A DNA stretch of 64,000 nucleotides, taken from assembly GCA_016712885.1 (NCBI GenBank), contig JADJQF010000011.1:421065-485064 (forward strand), in the 5' to 3' direction. The position numbers and the translations under genes are program-made. Every line of letters starts with the position of its first letter. Positions within the stretch are counted from its first letter, which is position 1. The notes beneath the pieces were generated by a model. That model made no database searches and had not been told where the DNA came from. It worked only from the letters and a program-made list of their open reading frames with translations. This stretch comes from Candidatus Flexicrinis proximus. GTDB taxonomy: Bacteria > Chloroflexota > Anaerolineae > Aggregatilineales > Phototrophicaceae. Shown piece by piece: positions 10,029-19,536 of the stretch.

Positions 10029-11039
10029 ATGTCAAATGTCGTACTTGAAGTCAATGAACTGACGACGAAGTACATCACCCGGTTCCGGGAGAATATTTAC
10101 GCTGTCGATCACGTCTCCCTGAAAGTCCTGGAAGGACGATCGCTGGGGATCGCCGGAGAATCCGGCTGCGGCAAGTCGACGCTGGCACTGAGTCTGATGG
10201 GGTATTACTTTCCGCCCCTGTACTACTCCAGCGGGGAGATCATCGTCAACGGGCTGAACATCTCAGGGATGGACGCGGATGATGTCCGCAAGACGATCCT
10301 GGGAAGCGAGATTTCGTACATCCCACAGGCGGCGATGAATGCACTCAACCCGACGCAGCGGGTGATCCACTTCATCGAGGACGTGGTGCAAGCCCACCAC
10401 CCGAATATCTCTAAGAAAGAGATTTACGAGATGGCCCGCGAGCGGTTCGAACTGCTGGGCCTGCCGCGGGAAGTGCTGCAGAAGTACCCGGTCGAGCTGT
10501 CGGGTGGGATGAAACAGCGTACCGTGATCGCGACGTCCGTTATCCTTTCCCCGAAAGTGCTGATCGCGGATGAGCCATCCAGCGCACTGGATGTGACCTC
10601 GCAGAAGATGGTCATCAAGATGGTGCTGGACCTGATGGAAAAGGGGATCATCAAGTCGCTGGTGTTCATCACGCATGAACTGCCGCTGCTCTACAACGTC
10701 ACCGACGACATCATGGTCATGTACGCCGGTCAGGTGGTCGAGATCGGTTCGGCGGACCAGACGGTCTTCGACCCCATTCACCCGTATGCCAGAGCACTGA
10801 TGGGCTCGATCATCGTCCCGGAAAAAGGGGTGCGGAATGCCAAGCTAACCGCGATCCCGGGGACGCCGCCGAATCTCAAGAACCCGCCTTCGGGATGCCG
10901 GTTCGCAGAGCGGTGCAAGTACGTCAGGCCAGAATGCAGGACGACTTCGGTCAGCCTCCGAGATGTTGGAGGCGGCCGCGCCTACCGCTGTATCATACCG
11001 GAAGCAGAGTTGAGAGAGATTTATAAGAATGAATCATGA
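10029..11039 (+). CDS. ABC transporter ATP-binding protein, DppD/OppD type
   Basis: A 336-residue cytoplasmic ATPase. The ATG at 10029 has GGGAG upstream overlapping the permease end; the longer open frame back to 9621 is a shadow of the permease. Walker A is GESGCGKST (residues 43-51), Q-loop in SYIPQAAMN, signature LSGGMKQR, Walker B VLIADEPSSALD and H-loop FITHE. The C-terminal oligo_HPY region has the cysteine pattern CRFAERCKYVRPEC, which in some relatives binds an iron-sulfur cluster. It overlaps the next ATPase gene by 11 bases, so the two are co-translated. Confidence 0.9.
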   Translation: MSNVVLEVNELTTKYITRFRENIYAVDHVSLKVLEGRSLGIAGESGCGKSTLALSLMGYYFPPLYYSSGEIIVNGLNISGMDADDVRKTILGSEISYIPQAAMNALNPTQRVIHFIEDVVQAHHPNISKKEIYEMARERFELLGLPREVLQKYPVELSGGMKQRTVIATSVILSPKVLIADEPSSALDVTSQKMVIKMVLDLMEKGIIKSLVFITHELPLLYNVTDDIMVMYAGQVVEIGSADQTVFDPIHPYARALMGSIIVPEKGVRNAKLTAIPGTPPNLKNPPSGCRFAERCKYVRPECRTTSVSLRDVGGGRAYRCIIPEAELREIYKNES

Positions 11040-11838
11040 TTCGATCATACTCAGTGGCAAAGGGGTCACCAAGGTCTTCGGGTTCGGCGCCAACAAGACG
11101 GTCGCCGTCGATCACGTAGACTTCAGTTTCAGAAAAGGCGAAGTTGTTTCGATCGTCGGCGAGTCGGGTAGCGGAAAGACCACGCTGGCGAAGATATTGC
11201 TCGGGCTCACTGCCGCCACCGAAGGCGAAATCTACTTTGAGGGAGAGCTGCGCGACATCCGGCGCCACAAGCAGAAGCGGGAATACTGGAAGAACATCCA
11301 GGCGATTTTCCAGGACCCGTTCTCCTCATACAACATCTTCAGGAAGATCGATGCCGTGCTGCTGGACTGTATCCGGATGCGCGGCGGCAATAGGCTGTCG
11401 TACGACGAGAAGCTGGTGATGATGCGGGAGGCCTGCAGCTTCGTCAATCTGAAGTTCGACGAGCTGACCAACAAGTATCCCTTTGAGCTTTCCGGTGGAC
11501 AGCAGCAGCGCCTGATGATTGCGCGAATCTTCCTGCTGAAGCCGAAAATCCTGCTGGCTGACGAGCCGACTTCGATGATAGATGCCTGTTCGCGGGCGAC
11601 GATTCTGGACATGCTGATGAATCTGCGGACCGAGATTGGCATGACGCCGATCTTCATCACGCACGACATCGGGCTGGCCTACTACATGTCGGATACCGTC
11701 TACATTATGGAACACGGCAAGTTCGTTGAAAGCGGAACGGCCGATGCGGTGATTCTGAACCCGAAACAGCCTTATACTAAACGCCTGCTCAGCGATGTTC
11801 CAAAACTTCACGAAGAATGGGACCTTACAACGGTGTAG
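11029..11838 (+). CDS. ABC transporter ATP-binding protein, DppF/OppF type
   Basis: A 269-residue partner ATPase with Walker A GESGSGKTT (residues 44-52), Q-loop AIFQDPFSSYN, signature LSGGQQQRLMIAR, Walker B ILLADEPTSMID and H-loop FITHD. It is shorter than usual OppF (about 320) and lacks the cysteine-rich oligo_HPY tail seen in its neighbour, as is common in sugar-type members. It ends the transporter operon; the 350-base gap that follows holds repeats only. Confidence 0.88.
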   Translation: MNHDSIILSGKGVTKVFGFGANKTVAVDHVDFSFRKGEVVSIVGESGSGKTTLAKILLGLTAATEGEIYFEGELRDIRRHKQKREYWKNIQAIFQDPFSSYNIFRKIDAVLLDCIRMRGGNRLSYDEKLVMMREACSFVNLKFDELTNKYPFELSGGQQQRLMIARIFLLKPKILLADEPTSMIDACSRATILDMLMNLRTEIGMTPIFITHDIGLAYYMSDTVYIMEHGKFVESGTADAVILNPKQPYTKRLLSDVPKLHEEWDLTTV

Positions 11839-11887
11839 CGGGAGCAGAACGCGCGAAGCAGCATTGTCGAGTGCGTTCCGAGGTCTT

Positions 11888-11987
11888 TGTATAACCCAGG
11901 CGGCCGGGTGCTGCGGATAGATTGGCTCAGTGGTCGTCCGCAATCGCGACGTGCCTGTATAAGCCAGGCATTCGGCCCGGCGCTGCC
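11888..11987 (+). repeat. Pair of short direct repeats in the gap after the ATPase gene
   Basis: TGTATAACCCAGGC at 11888 and TGTATAAGCCAGGC at 11956 each lead into a GGCCGGGTGCTGC or GGCCCGGCGCTGC block, giving two about 30-base copies 68 bases apart. Origin unknown. Together with repeat copy 3 they fill the 11839-12187 gap, in which no gene is seen. Confidence 0.5.
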
Positions 11988-12013
11988 TAGAGGCTGCTGC
12001 GGACCTGATTTGT

Positions 12014-12117
12014 GGAGGCAGCGCCTCCACGCCGCCGCGAGGGGCTTGCGCCGCTCGACCCCTCATCTGCGAGGTGCGGGATTGTAGACTCGTGCCGGGG
12101 ATTAGGGTGGAGTCCCT
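12014..12117 (+). repeat. Dispersed structured intergenic repeat, copy 3 (short form)
   Basis: GGAGGCAGCGCCTCC, then CGCGAGGGGCTTGCGCCGCTCG, then CCCTCATCTGCGAGGTGCGGG and a GCCGGGGATTAGGGTGGAGTCCC end. It lacks the long variable stem of copies 1, 2 and 5: the CCTC/GAGG arms are joined by only a few bases. Confidence 0.65.
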
Positions 12118-12187
12118 ATCGAAGGTGACCGACCGTGCGCCGCGCCCAATACAGTGTAAGCGGCCACTTTTTAGCATAAGGACGAAG

Positions 12188-14866
12188 ATGATGGCAAGCA
12201 ACATCCAACACCTCCTGGAGCAAATGACGCTCGAAGAGAAGATATCGCTGCTCGCAGGCGCATCCGCCTGGAGAACGGTGCCGATTGAGCGGCTGGGAAT
12301 CCCGGCGATCAAGGTCACCGATGGGCCAAACGGCGCGCGCGGCGACAGCTCGTTTGCGGGCGGGTTGCCTTCGGCCGCCTTTCCGGTTGGTGTGGCACTG
12401 GCGGCGACGTGGAACACTGACCTGATCGAGAAGATCGGCAACGCGCTGGGCGAGGAAGTCAAGTCGAAGGCGGCGCACGTGCTGCTGGCTCCGACGGTTA
12501 ATATCCACCGTTCGCCGCTGAATGGCCGCAACTTCGAGTGTTATTCGGAAGACCCGTTCCTGGCCGCCCGAATCGCGGTCGCCTATGTCAAGGGCGTGCA
12601 GTCGCAAGGGGTGGGCGCGACGATCAAGCATTTCATCGGTAACGAGTCCGAGTTCGAGCGCATGACGATCAGCAGCGAGATCGGCGAGCGCGCGCTGCGC
12701 GAAATCTACCTACCGCCGTTCAGGGCGGCGGTGCGCGAGGCGAAGGTATGGGCGATCATGTCGTCCTATAACTCGCTCAACGGGGTTCATTGCAGCGCGA
12801 ATGCCTATACCCTTCAGCAAATCCTGCGCGACGAGTGGGGTTTCGACGGCATCGTGATGTCGGACTGGTTCGGTACACGGACGACAGGACAGGCGGTCAA
12901 CGCCGGGCTTGACCTGGAAATGCCCGGCCCCACACACTGGCGCGGGGAAAGCCTGCTGCGGGCGGTTCAAGCTGGCGAGGTCACGGAAGAAAAGATCAAC
13001 GAGCGTGCGCTGAACATCCTGCGGCTGATCGAGCGGGTGGGGGCGTTCGAGGAGACCGCACCCCGCGAAGAACAGGCGAACGACAGGCCGGAGCACCGTG
13101 CATTGATCCGGCGGGCGGGCGCGGAGTCAGCGGTCCTGCTCAAGAATGAGGCCGTGCTGCCGATTCGACCGGAGAAGGTCAAGACAATCGCGATTATCGG
13201 CCCGAATGCCAAGACCGCGCAGATAATGGGCGCCGGGAGCGCGCAGTTCCAGCCGCATTACGCCGTGTCGCCATTCGAGGGGATTCAGGCGCGTGCTGGC
13301 GACACGTACAGCCTGGAGTACGCGCTCGGATGCACGAACTTCCGCCGTCTGCCTGTTCCCAAGCCGGAACAAGCGTACACGCTGGCGTATTTCAATAATG
13401 CCGATTTGACCGGGGAGCCGGTCGTCAGCGAGTCCACGCGGTCGCTGGAGCAGATGTGGATGTTCGGCAATCTGCCCGCGGAGGTCAACCCCAACGAGTT
13501 TTCCGCGCGCCTTAGCGGCGAGATGATCGCCGGCATCAGCGGTACTCACCGGTTTTCGGTGGCGTGTGGCGGCAAGGCGCGTTTGTATGTCAACAGCAGA
13601 CTGGTGGCGGACAACTGGACGGACCCGAACAAAGAACCGTTCCTGTTCGGCTCCGGCTCAGACGAGGTCTTTGGCACGGTCACGTGTCAGGCCGGAGACA
13701 AGCTGGCGATCCGGGTTGAATTCAGCAGTCCGGCAGGGCAATTCCTCTCGGCGGTGCGGGTTGGCTATCAGGAACCGATTGTTGGAGACCCGATTGCACA
13801 GGCCGCGGCGATTGCAGGAGCAGCGGATATCGCGCTGGTGTTCGTCGGGCTGTCATCGGAATGGGAGTCTGAAGGCTATGACCGGCCAGACCTCGAACTG
13901 GTCAAGGAACAGAACGCACTGGTGAGCGCGGTGGCGGCGGCGAACCCGGCTACAGTCGTTGTGCTGCAAACCGGATCACCGGTGACGATGCCGTGGTTTG
14001 GCGAGGTGGCGGCCGTATTGCAGGCGTGGTATCCCGGCCAGGAGTGCGGCAACGCCATCGCGGACGTACTGTTCGGCGATGTTTCGCCGTCGGGCAAGCT
14101 GCCGCAGACCTATCCGGTGCGGCTGGAGGACAACCCGGCGTACCTAAATTACCCGGGAGATAATGACCGCGTCTTTTACGGCGAAGGTATCTTCGTCGGC
14201 TACCGCTATTACGACCGGAAGAAGATCGCGCCCGCACTGCCGTTCGGCCACGGCCTGTCGTATGGCGTGTTCAGCTACAGCGACCTGCGCCTGAGCCGTG
14301 CCGCGCTCACGCCGGATCAATCGACGACGCTGTCGATAGCAGTCACCAATTCCGGCGATTTCAGGGGTCAGGAGGTCGTGCAAGTGTACGTGCGGGATGT
14401 GAAGTCCAGCGTGCTGCGACCCGAGAAGGAACTGAAGGGCTTCGCCAAGGTTGATCTGGCGCCAGGCGAGACGAAAACGGTCGAGATCGTGCTGGACCGC
14501 GAGTCTTTTGCGTTCTATCACGACGGGCAGCAGCGCTGGATGGTCGAGGCCGGCGAGTTCGAGGTGCTGGTCGGCAGTTCGTCAGCAGACATCCGGCTGC
14601 GTGCCAGCCTGACGATGCTCGAAGCAGCAGCCTTCGAGGGACGCGGACACACCCACTACCATCTGGATACGCCGCTGGTCAAACTGCTGCAGGATGATCG
14701 CGTACGTAAGGTTTTCGAGACGCACATGCCGGACCTGCTCACAAAGGGATCAGGCGGCGCGTTTGGCGGCGATATGTCGATCAACGGGCTGAAGGCGATG
14801 AGCGGCGGATTTAGCGATGAGCAGTTGGCCGGCATCGGAAGGCTGCTGGAACATATCAGCGATTGA
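12188..14866 (+). CDS. Glycoside hydrolase family 3 beta-glucosidase with PA14 domain
   Basis: An 892-residue enzyme, no signal peptide, so probably cytoplasmic. AAGGA precedes ATG at 12188 (ATG at 12191 is the alternative); the open frame back to 12074 is spurious. The GH3 N-terminal barrel carries the catalytic nucleophile Asp226 in GIVMSDWFG and the substrate-binding KHF and NGRNFECYSEDP motifs. A PA14 insert follows at about residues 390-530 (FNNADLTGEP...HRFSVACGGKARLYVN), then the GH3 C domain and an Fn3-like tail (GQEVVQVYVRDV). PA14-containing GH3 enzymes often act on short beta-gluco-oligosaccharides. It follows an oligosaccharide-type ABC transporter, so it likely hydrolyses imported cello- or laminari-oligosaccharides. 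Confidence 0.9.
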   Translation: MMASNIQHLLEQMTLEEKISLLAGASAWRTVPIERLGIPAIKVTDGPNGARGDSSFAGGLPSAAFPVGVALAATWNTDLIEKIGNALGEEVKSKAAHVLLAPTVNIHRSPLNGRNFECYSEDPFLAARIAVAYVKGVQSQGVGATIKHFIGNESEFERMTISSEIGERALREIYLPPFRAAVREAKVWAIMSSYNSLNGVHCSANAYTLQQILRDEWGFDGIVMSDWFGTRTTGQAVNAGLDLEMPGPTHWRGESLLRAVQAGEVTEEKINERALNILRLIERVGAFEETAPREEQANDRPEHRALIRRAGAESAVLLKNEAVLPIRPEKVKTIAIIGPNAKTAQIMGAGSAQFQPHYAVSPFEGIQARAGDTYSLEYALGCTNFRRLPVPKPEQAYTLAYFNNADLTGEPVVSESTRSLEQMWMFGNLPAEVNPNEFSARLSGEMIAGISGTHRFSVACGGKARLYVNSRLVADNWTDPNKEPFLFGSGSDEVFGTVTCQAGDKLAIRVEFSSPAGQFLSAVRVGYQEPIVGDPIAQAAAIAGAADIALVFVGLSSEWESEGYDRPDLELVKEQNALVSAVAAANPATVVVLQTGSPVTMPWFGEVAAVLQAWYPGQECGNAIADVLFGDVSPSGKLPQTYPVRLEDNPAYLNYPGDNDRVFYGEGIFVGYRYYDRKKIAPALPFGHGLSYGVFSYSDLRLSRAALTPDQSTTLSIAVTNSGDFRGQEVVQVYVRDVKSSVLRPEKELKGFAKVDLAPGETKTVEIVLDRESFAFYHDGQQRWMVEAGEFEVLVGSSSADIRLRASLTMLEAAAFEGRGHTHYHLDTPLVKLLQDDRVRKVFETHMPDLLTKGSGGAFGGDMSINGLKAMSGGFSDEQLAGIGRLLEHISD

Positions 14867-14970
14867 GCGCCAGCTCTGCGCACGGCGGGGAAGATCGAGA
14901 TAGATAAGGCTCCTGGGGGGACATGGGCAGGATGCATCCTGTCCCGAAAGCTGTTATGAACAAAAGGTGT

Positions 14971-15055
14971 GGAGGTGCTGCCTCCACACCTCCGCGAGGG
15001 ACTTGTGCCCGTCATCTGCGACTTTGTGACGCGACAAGCGCACTTCGACGGGAGG
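14971..15055 (+). repeat. Dispersed structured intergenic repeat, copy 4 (truncated)
   Basis: GGAGGTGCTGCCTCC and CCTCCGCGAGGGACTTGTGCCC match the other copies; the element then breaks off beside the end of the convergent GH114-like gene at 15062. It lies between the converging GH3 and GH114-like genes. Confidence 0.6.
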
Positions 15056-15061
15056 TTGCAC

Positions 15062-16000
15062 TCAGTCCGGTTCGTGGCCGTCATAAATGAACAGCCTGCT
15101 CAAGCCGCGATCGGACACATACGGGATATAGCCGCGGGCGGAGGAGCGCGCATAGGCAGCGTCGATCTGTTCCTGAAAACGGGTATAGTCGACCGTTAGC
15201 ACCAGCTTGCCGGCATCGACCCACTGGTCAAGATCAGCCTCGCGCAGCGCCGTCCAGTCTTCAGGTGCCGCGCGATGATCGGTCGGGTAGCCATAGTACA
15301 GGCTTTCCACCAGTATTCCGGTCACGGCGTCCATATAGCCCGAGTCAGGGTAGCGCAGCGGGATATCTTCGCCGTTGATCGTGAAGATGCCAAATCCCGG
15401 CGAACGCTCACGCGCGTGCGCGGCGATGGCCAGCACAAAGTCGACCATGTCCTCGTAGGCCGACTCACGTCCAGCCTGTTCGTAGTAGGTCGCGGCGTCT
15501 ACGCGGTCGAGCAGGACGCCATCGAAACCGGCGTCGATGATGCGGTCGATATAGGCGTCCGGCCCGGAAACGATGATGTCCTGCCAGCCCGGATGCCAGT
15601 ACTGCACCCAGACGTCGCCAGCCCAGAAGCCGTCGAAGTCGTCGGCCCATTCCGGCCAGGTGCCGTTCTCATGCGACCAGCCGGACTGCCAGTAGTATTG
15701 GAACTGCGCGGCCTGACCGATGCTCATATAGGCGACGACCAGCTTGGGGCCGCCTTCGCTGTCGCGCAGCGCGTCGAGTACGTCCGAACTGCCGCCGGCC
15801 ATCGCAATATCCGAGATGACCAGGTCGTATGCGGTCGGCGCGAGCCGGTTGGCACGCGCACGCTGGAGCTGAACGATGTAGTCATTCACGGCCGCCCAAT
15901 TGCGCCCTGTGACCGTCGCGGCGCCGTTATCCTGCGCGCCGGCGCCCAGCGTGAGCGTAAGCAGCAGGCCAACCAGAAGCAGACGTATCATGGCGGTCAT
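15062..16000 (-). CDS. Secreted GH114/TM1410-like glycoside hydrolase (polygalactosaminidase family)
   Basis: A 312-residue protein with signal peptide (MIRLLLVGLLLTLTLGAGAQ). Family features are DLVISDIAMAG, VVAYMSIGQAAQF, the WHPGWQDI segment, GFDGVLLDRVDAA with acidic residues at a barrel strand end, and a late VLTVDYT. The Glyco_hydro_114 family includes endo-alpha-1,4-polygalactosaminidases and TM1410-type proteins of unproven activity. Its ATG overlaps the upstream permease stop (ATGA at 15997-16000), so it is the last gene of the sugar-transporter operon. That context supports extracellular release of oligosaccharides for uptake; the exact substrate is inferred. Confidence 0.75.
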   Translation of the reverse strand: MTAMIRLLLVGLLLTLTLGAGAQDNGAATVTGRNWAAVNDYIVQLQRARANRLAPTAYDLVISDIAMAGGSSDVLDALRDSEGGPKLVVAYMSIGQAAQFQYYWQSGWSHENGTWPEWADDFDGFWAGDVWVQYWHPGWQDIIVSGPDAYIDRIIDAGFDGVLLDRVDAATYYEQAGRESAYEDMVDFVLAIAAHARERSPGFGIFTINGEDIPLRYPDSGYMDAVTGILVESLYYGYPTDHRAAPEDWTALREADLDQWVDAGKLVLTVDYTRFQEQIDAAYARSSARGYIPYVSDRGLSRLFIYDGHEPD

Positions 16001-16896
16001 CCTTTCAGGCCGCTCAGAGTGAATCCGCGCACGACCCAGCGCTGCAGGAACAGGTAGACGACCAGAATGGGCATCACGATCAGGATCGAGGCAGCCATCT
16101 GCAGGCCGAGATTGCTGGTGTGCCGGTCGTTGTACCAGGTGAGAATGATCGGCAGGGTGCGCACCTCAACATCCTGCAGCACGATCAGCGGCCACAGATA
16201 GGCGTTCCAGTTGGAGATGAATACCAGCACGCCGAACGTGGCGAGGGCGGGGAGCACCTGCGGAACGACGATCCGCAGGAAGATTTGCCACTCGGAAGCG
16301 CCGTCGACGCGCGCCGCGTCCAACAGCTCGTCAGGGATGCTCATCATGAACTGGCGCATCAGGAAGATGCCGAACGCATTGAACCAGCTTAGCGCGACCA
16401 GCCCGAGCAGATTGTTGGTCAGGTCGAATTCGAGCAGGATCAGATACGAGGGAATCATGGTGAGCTGAAACGGGATCATCAGCGTGGCAAGAATATAGGC
16501 GAAAATCAGGCGCTTGAAACGGAAGTTGAACTTGGCGAACACATAGCCGAACAGCGCACTGGTGAAGGTGTGTATCGCGACGTTGCTCAACGCGACAAAC
16601 AGGCTGTTGGCGTAAAAGCGTCCCAGTGGCAGGGTGGGGTCGTTGAAGATCGTCGTGTAGTTGTCGAACGTAAAGTTCTGAGGAAGAAAGGTGCGCTGCG
16701 CCGGATCGATGATTTCGGCATGAGACTTGAAAGAGGCGAGGATCGTCCACACAAACGGGATCAGCGTGATAATGCAGCCCGCGATGAGTATGCTGTAGAT
16801 CAGGGTGTTCTTTCCGATGCTGCCCCACGGCGTGCCGTGGCGATTGGCTGCCGGTTTATCCAGGATGCCGGTTGCGCTCAATTCGATCTGGCTCAT
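15997..16896 (-). CDS. Carbohydrate ABC transporter permease, MalG/CUT1 type
   Basis: A 299-residue inner-membrane permease with six membrane segments starting at TLIYSILIAGCIITLIPFVW. The EAA-loop motif ELLDAARVDGASEWQIFLRI and the C-terminal RWVVRGFTLSGLKG are hallmark CUT1 features. It follows the MalF-type gene by three bases and overlaps the GH114-like gene. No ATPase gene is in the operon; CUT1 systems often share a global MsmK/UgpC-like ATPase encoded elsewhere. Confidence 0.9.
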   Translation of the reverse strand: MSQIELSATGILDKPAANRHGTPWGSIGKNTLIYSILIAGCIITLIPFVWTILASFKSHAEIIDPAQRTFLPQNFTFDNYTTIFNDPTLPLGRFYANSLFVALSNVAIHTFTSALFGYVFAKFNFRFKRLIFAYILATLMIPFQLTMIPSYLILLEFDLTNNLLGLVALSWFNAFGIFLMRQFMMSIPDELLDAARVDGASEWQIFLRIVVPQVLPALATFGVLVFISNWNAYLWPLIVLQDVEVRTLPIILTWYNDRHTSNLGLQMAASILIVMPILVVYLFLQRWVVRGFTLSGLKG

Positions 16897-16899
16897 CGG

Positions 16900-18123
16900 C
16901 TAGTACTCCCACCGCGAACGCAGTACGCGGGTCTGGACGACGGTAAGGAGAGCGACGACGAGGAACATCGCCACCGAAATGGCGGCGGCCCAACCCATCT
17001 TCTCGAAGCGGAAGGCGTTTTCGTAAATGTCGAGTACCAGCACGCGAGTCTGGCCGACGCGGCCGGGGCCGCCCTGTGTCATGACCTGAATCAGGTCGAA
17101 GACCTGGAACGAGGAAATCACGGTCAGCACCGAGGTTACGAGAATGGTAGGGCGAAGCAGAGGCAGCGTGATGTTCCAAAACACCTGGATCGGCGATGCG
17201 CCGTCGACACGCGCGGCTTCCTTGAGGCTGTCGGGGATATTTTGCAGCGCCGCAATAAATATCACGAGGTTATAGCCGAAGTCCTGCCACAGATAAGCGA
17301 CAACCACCGCGAGCAATGCGGCCGGGATGCCGAGGATATTGGCGCGGGGGTCTTGCAGCCAACCTATCGGTGTCACGCCAAAGTTCGAGAGGACTTCGTT
17401 GAGCAGGCCGTACTGGGTGTTATAGATGTAGCCCCACATCACAGCCACGCCGACGGACGAGGTGACGACCGGCAGGAAGTAAATCATGCGGAAGATGGTC
17501 TTGAAGGCGCTGTGAACGGACTCGATCAACGTTGCCAGGGGGATCGTGATCAGCATGTTGAGCGGCACGACCAGCGCGGTAAACAGCAGGGTGTTGCGCA
17601 GGCTGTTGTGGAAAATCATGCCGTCTCGGCCATCGCCGGTGAGCATGGTCTGGAAGTATTGCAGGCCGACGAACGGATTCTCGCCGCCGAGGCCGAGGAT
17701 CGGACCGCCAACTCGGCGTGGGCTGTAGTCGAAGAAGGCGAGCAGGATGGCCCAGGCGAGAGGCAGGACGCTCAGGAGCAGCAGGTAGAAGGTGAGCGGC
17801 GTGATGGTGCCGGCGATGAAGCCCTGATGCTGCGGCGAACGCTGCTCTACCGGTGTAACGGCAATCCAGAGGGGGACCAGCAGCACCAGCCCTCCGAGCA
17901 TACTTAACCAGGTTGCCGCGTCGGGCAGGGATGGCAGCAGCGCCGACAGGATCAGGCGGCCGAATAGCTGGCCGGAGATCACACCGACCCCGAGGCCGAG
18001 CACTGCGCCGCGCCACGGCGAGCGGTGTTTGTGGTCGAATACGAGCGGTGTGATCGCGCTGCCGAGCGCGGCCCACATCACCAGCCAGTACAACGTGAAG
18101 GCTTGCAGATCTACATTTTCCAT
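16900..18123 (-). CDS. Carbohydrate ABC transporter permease, MalF/CUT1 type with N-terminal membrane extension
   Basis: A 407-residue permease, longer than the usual 290-310. Residues 1-110 add three membrane segments (FTLYWLVMWAALGSAITPLV, then a glycine-rich helix, then WLSMLGGLVLLVPLWIAV) before the canonical first helix ITPLTFYLLLLSVLPLAWAI. The EAA loop is SLKEAARVDGASPIQVFWNI. An extended N terminus is known for E. coli MalF but not with this sequence. Its ATG lies 78 bases after the binding-protein stop. Confidence 0.88.
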   Translation of the reverse strand: MENVDLQAFTLYWLVMWAALGSAITPLVFDHKHRSPWRGAVLGLGVGVISGQLFGRLILSALLPSLPDAATWLSMLGGLVLLVPLWIAVTPVEQRSPQHQGFIAGTITPLTFYLLLLSVLPLAWAILLAFFDYSPRRVGGPILGLGGENPFVGLQYFQTMLTGDGRDGMIFHNSLRNTLLFTALVVPLNMLITIPLATLIESVHSAFKTIFRMIYFLPVVTSSVGVAVMWGYIYNTQYGLLNEVLSNFGVTPIGWLQDPRANILGIPAALLAVVVAYLWQDFGYNLVIFIAALQNIPDSLKEAARVDGASPIQVFWNITLPLLRPTILVTSVLTVISSFQVFDLIQVMTQGGPGRVGQTRVLVLDIYENAFRFEKMGWAAAISVAMFLVVALLTVVQTRVLRSRWEY

Positions 18124-18201
18124 CCAGAAGTCTTCCAGTCCGCCAGTGGCGAACGGGAGGAGCCGGTGGGCTGACCCCTCCCATAATCGTGCGCTTTGAG
18201 G

Positions 18202-19455
18202 CTAGAAGGTCGCGTTCGCGTCTTCTTCGATCAGGAGCAGGGCTTCGTCGACGGACATTACGCCTTGCAGCGTGTCGAGAATGTAGGGGTAGATGATGTC
18301 GTAGAAGACCAGATCGCGGTCGGGCATGTCGCCGATGTAATGCCCGGACTCGAGCAGCGGCAGGACTTCTTCAAGCCATGGCATGCTTTCCAGCACCGCG
18401 GCGCGGGTCGTCTCGTCTTCCACCAGCGAACTGAGGGCGGGGATCGTCAGCGAGGCCTGGTTCCAGGACAGCGCGCTCTCGGCGTTGGCCGCGGCGAAGG
18501 CGAGGAAATCCCAGGCGACATCGGAGGCGGCGCTGTTCTGCGACACGGTCAAGCCCCAACCAGAGTCGGCGGCGAACGAGGGTTCTTCGCCGAAACTGGG
18601 CAGCGCGACGTAACCGAACTCGCCGAAATCCGGGAAGTCGTCCTTCAGATGGACGGCCCATGGCCCGATCAAGGTGATGGCGGCCTGACTGGTGAAGAAG
18701 GCGTTGCCGCCCCAGTTGGCGGAGTCATTGAACAGTACCGGATCGACGATGCCTTCTTCGACCATGCGGACCATCTGGTTGAGGGTAGCGCGTCCGGCGT
18801 CGGTATTGAAGGTGAAGGCTGTCTTGTCCTCGTTCCAGTAGTCCCCACCGTTCTGCAGGATGCCGGCAAGGAAGCTGAAGACGACGGCGTCGGCGTTGGT
18901 GAAGTGATAGCCGGCGACGGTTTGCAGGCCATCGTCACCGGTCTTCGCCAGGGCCTTGGCGTCGGAGATGAATGCCTCCCAGTCGGACCAGGCTGGCGGG
19001 TAGGTCAGACCGGCTTCCTCGAACATAGCCTGATTGACGAGGACGCTGCCGTACTCGAGGTTGAATTCCTGAGGAAGGCCGTAGACGCCGTCGCCACAGG
19101 TATAGCCGTCCATGGTCGCTTCGAAGAACAGCGAGGTGTCGACTAGTCCTTCGGGCATTGGGGCGAGGCGGGCCGAATAGCTGCACACCCACGAGCCGAA
19201 CAGCGCGAGAATGTCGGCTTCGTCGCCGGCCGGCAGCGCGGTCTGGAGGGTCTGGATGTAGAGATCGTACTCGAAGGTCTCCATCTCGATGGTGACGTGC
19301 GGATTGGCGGCCATGTAGGCGTCGATGAGCGCCTGTGTCCCTTCGTTGAACGCACCTTCCTGATGCGCCCAAAGACGGAGGGTGACGGGCTCTTGTGCTG
19401 AGGCGATATTGACGGCGAGGAGCAGCAAAAGTACGACGAGCAGAACTCTTTTCAC
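18202..19455 (-). CDS. Carbohydrate ABC transporter substrate-binding protein, CUT1 type (SBP_bac_1)
   Basis: A 417-residue protein with signal peptide (MKRVLLVVLLLLLAVNIASA). The mature N terminus VTLRLWAHQEGAFNEGTQAL and the PAWSDWEAFISDAKAL, AITLIGPWAV and AWDFLAFAAA segments are typical family-1 binding-protein landmarks. It is the first transport gene of the operon, 81 bases downstream of the SIS isomerase gene. The ligand is probably the oligosaccharide released by the GH114-like enzyme; this is inferred from linkage only. Confidence 0.9.
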   Translation of the reverse strand: MKRVLLVVLLLLLAVNIASAQEPVTLRLWAHQEGAFNEGTQALIDAYMAANPHVTIEMETFEYDLYIQTLQTALPAGDEADILALFGSWVCSYSARLAPMPEGLVDTSLFFEATMDGYTCGDGVYGLPQEFNLEYGSVLVNQAMFEEAGLTYPPAWSDWEAFISDAKALAKTGDDGLQTVAGYHFTNADAVVFSFLAGILQNGGDYWNEDKTAFTFNTDAGRATLNQMVRMVEEGIVDPVLFNDSANWGGNAFFTSQAAITLIGPWAVHLKDDFPDFGEFGYVALPSFGEEPSFAADSGWGLTVSQNSAASDVAWDFLAFAAANAESALSWNQASLTIPALSSLVEDETTRAAVLESMPWLEEVLPLLESGHYIGDMPDRDLVFYDIIYPYILDTLQGVMSVDEALLLIEEDANATF

Positions 19456-19536
19456 GGGACGTCTCCTTTCAGTAACAAATCAACGGATGCATAGCGGCGC
19501 TTCGCAGCGTGGACTGCGAGCCCCCTCTACCAACGG

